A stretch of DNA of 64,000 nt from Pseudomonas reactans (lineage in GTDB: Bacteria; Pseudomonadota; Gammaproteobacteria; Pseudomonadales; Pseudomonadaceae). The stretch is taken from contig NZ_JACAPG010000006.1 of the NCBI RefSeq assembly GCF_013385825.1, forward strand, positions 395,364-459,363, given 5' to 3'. This document shows, in pieces, positions 62,714 to 64,000 of the stretch. Made by a program: the position numbers and the translations under genes. Within the stretch, counting starts at the first letter, position 1; the number at the start of each line of letters is the position of its first letter. The notes beneath the pieces are model-generated. The model ran no database searches, was not told where the DNA came from, and saw only the letters and a program-made list of their open reading frames with translations.

Positions 62714-63885
62714 TCACTCTGCGCGTCCTCGGCACCTCCGTTACCCTGCTTGAATGCCTGCGGGTACGTGCCGAACAGGAGTTGGGAATTCGCCTGGTCT
62801 ACCAGGTGCATGACGTCGAGCAGGCCCAGCGCATCGCGGTGATGCAGCCTGAGAGCTACGACCTGTACGACCAATGGTTTCATAACGTCGACTTCGTGTG
62901 GCCGGCCCGGGCCATCCAGCCCATCGACACCCGGCGTATTGCGCTATGGCACGAGATCAATGACCTGCCCAAGCGTGGGCGCCTGTCGCCCGCTGACCGC
63001 CTGGGCAGCGGCAGTGTGCCCAGCGAACGTTTGTTCGTGCAGCACGATGGCAGCCTTGGCAGCACGGTCACCGATCGCATCAGCATGTTGCCCCTGACCC
63101 ACAACGCCGACAGTTTCGCCTACCGGCCCGAACGCTTGCCCGAAGGTTTTTGCCACGGTAACGAAAGCTGGGGCTGGCTATTGGACCCCGCATGGCGTGC
63201 GCGCACGGCCTTGCAGAGTGACGCAGCGATTGGTGCGTTGGATGCTGCATTGGCGGTGCAGGGCGCGGGGCTGGCCAGCTTCAGGGACATCGGCAATATG
63301 AGCATCGAAGAGATCGACGTGCTGGCCGACATCCTGGTGCGCAAGCAGAAGGAGGGGCACTTTGCGGCGTTCTGGTCTGATGATGAAGAAGCGGCGCAAT
63401 TGATGCTCAGCCCGAGTATCGATATCCAGAGCCTGTGGTCGCCGACCTTGATGCGCCTGCATCGTGCGGGGGTGAAATACCGCCTGGCGGTGCCGCGTGA
63501 AGGGTATCGCGCGTGGTTTGGTGGGTTGTCGTTGTCGCGGCATGCGAAGGGGGCGGTGTTGGATGCGGCCTATGCGTATTTGAATTGGTGGTTGTCAGGG
63601 TGGCCTGGGGCGGTGATGGCGCGCCAGGGGTATTACATTGGCAACCCGGCGCGGAGTCGGGATCACTTGAGCAGTGCGGAGTGGGATTACTGGTATGCCG
63701 GCAAGCCTGCTCGGGAGGAGTTGCTGGGGAGTGATGGGTTGCCTTTGATTGATGTGGGGGAGGTGCGGGATGGGGGGGCTTATGAGGCGCGCATGGGGCA
63801 TATTGCGGTGTGGAATTCGGTGATGGATGAGCATAATTATCTGGTGCGCAGGTGGGGGGATTTTATGCGGGCTCGGTGTGTTTGA
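62710..63885 (+). CDS. Leaderless extracellular-solute-binding-protein fold
   Basis: 391 residues resembling spermidine/putrescine-type ABC solute-binding proteins: MITLRVLGTSVTLLECL opens directly with the first beta strand of the mature fold, and the sequence then follows the two-lobe pattern (TDRISMLPLTHNADSF, SIEEIDVLADILVRKQKEG). There is no signal peptide, lipobox or ABC permease nearby, so it is probably cytoplasmic and may act as a sensor or buffering protein rather than a transporter part. It is translationally coupled to the CobW gene. Confidence 0.75.
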   Translation: MITLRVLGTSVTLLECLRVRAEQELGIRLVYQVHDVEQAQRIAVMQPESYDLYDQWFHNVDFVWPARAIQPIDTRRIALWHEINDLPKRGRLSPADRLGSGSVPSERLFVQHDGSLGSTVTDRISMLPLTHNADSFAYRPERLPEGFCHGNESWGWLLDPAWRARTALQSDAAIGALDAALAVQGAGLASFRDIGNMSIEEIDVLADILVRKQKEGHFAAFWSDDEEAAQLMLSPSIDIQSLWSPTLMRLHRAGVKYRLAVPREGYRAWFGGLSLSRHAKGAVLDAAYAYLNWWLSGWPGAVMARQGYYIGNPARSRDHLSSAEWDYWYAGKPAREELLGSDGLPLIDVGEVRDGGAYEARMGHIAVWNSVMDEHNYLVRRWGDFMRARCV

Positions 63886-63891
63886 TTGACT

Positions 63892-64000
63892 GAGTACATA
63901 TCCGTTGCTGCGGTCACGGCTGATATGGGTTCCGCCCTTACGGCGGCTCACTTTTGAAAAGCCCAAAAGTAAGCAAAAGGCTCTTGCCCCAACACTCGGC
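63892..64000. repeat. Common Pseudomonas intergenic repeat, cut by the window edge
   Basis: The sequence including TTCCGCCCTTACGGCGGCTC and CCAAAAGTAAGCAAAAGGC recurs between genes in many P. fluorescens-group genomes, as I recall. It starts about seven bases after the last stop and runs off the window. Confidence 0.65.

Overview
The window reads as a chromosomal segment of a fluorescent Pseudomonas, most likely the P. fluorescens group. The grounds are the high GC content, the gene neighbourhoods (lepA-lepB-rnc-era-recO-pdxJ; lptFG-pepA-holC-valS; the hmg homogentisate cluster), and many REP/REPIN palindromes of the two types common in that group. Both strands are used heavily. No rRNA, tRNA, CRISPR array, prophage or insertion sequence was found.

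Layout. 1-9.7 kb: 3' end of a PBP4 gene, then homogentisate catabolism (hmgR, hmgA, fahA, maiA, an aromatic-acid MFS importer), a SirB1-like gene, a leucine-dehydrogenase-like gene and an acetamidase/formamidase. 9.9-16.8 kb: dienelactone hydrolase, the SOS gene yebG with a clear LexA box, psiE, serine uptake and deamination (sdaC, sdaA) with a divergent LysR gene, and an HPF-like ribosome-hibernation gene. 16.8-24.7 kb: iron uptake, with fecI-fecR-fecA on the minus strand. Divergent to it, behind a Fur-box-like site, are DUF3649, PepSY and DUF3325 membrane proteins and a second ECF sigma/anti-sigma pair that has no receptor next to it.

24.8-29.1 kb is the most unusual part: three AT-richer paralogous genes encoding secreted proteins with ten cysteines each (halovibrin/DUF2599-like, from memory). 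Each is preceded within about 90 bp of its start by a LexA box (CTGT-N8-ACAG), the same motif that precedes yebG in this window. I read this as an SOS-inducible set of exported proteins.

29.2-54.7 kb is mostly core genome: grx, yejK, hupN, rlmF, valS, holC, pepA, lptFG, lepA, lepB, rnc, era, recO, pdxJ, a Tat-exported multicopper oxidase, tadA, cmoBA, an orphan hypothetical gene, a YhhN protein, a chagasin-like inhibitor (icp) and a second Lon-type protease (AsrA-like).

54.7-63.9 kb: a catabolic cluster divergent from a GntR regulator with two winged-helix domains. It holds an amidase, a cyclic-imide hydrolase/HpPgdA-type enzyme, an MFS importer, two SDRs, a small CGLCG protein, a CobW/G3E GTPase and a solute-binding-protein fold without a signal peptide. 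The divergent promoter region carries two copies of one palindrome, a candidate sigma-54 promoter and two NtrC-like sites. A nitrogen-scavenging pathway that opens cyclic imides and hydrolyses the half-amides is the best single explanation. The window ends in a common Pseudomonas intergenic repeat.
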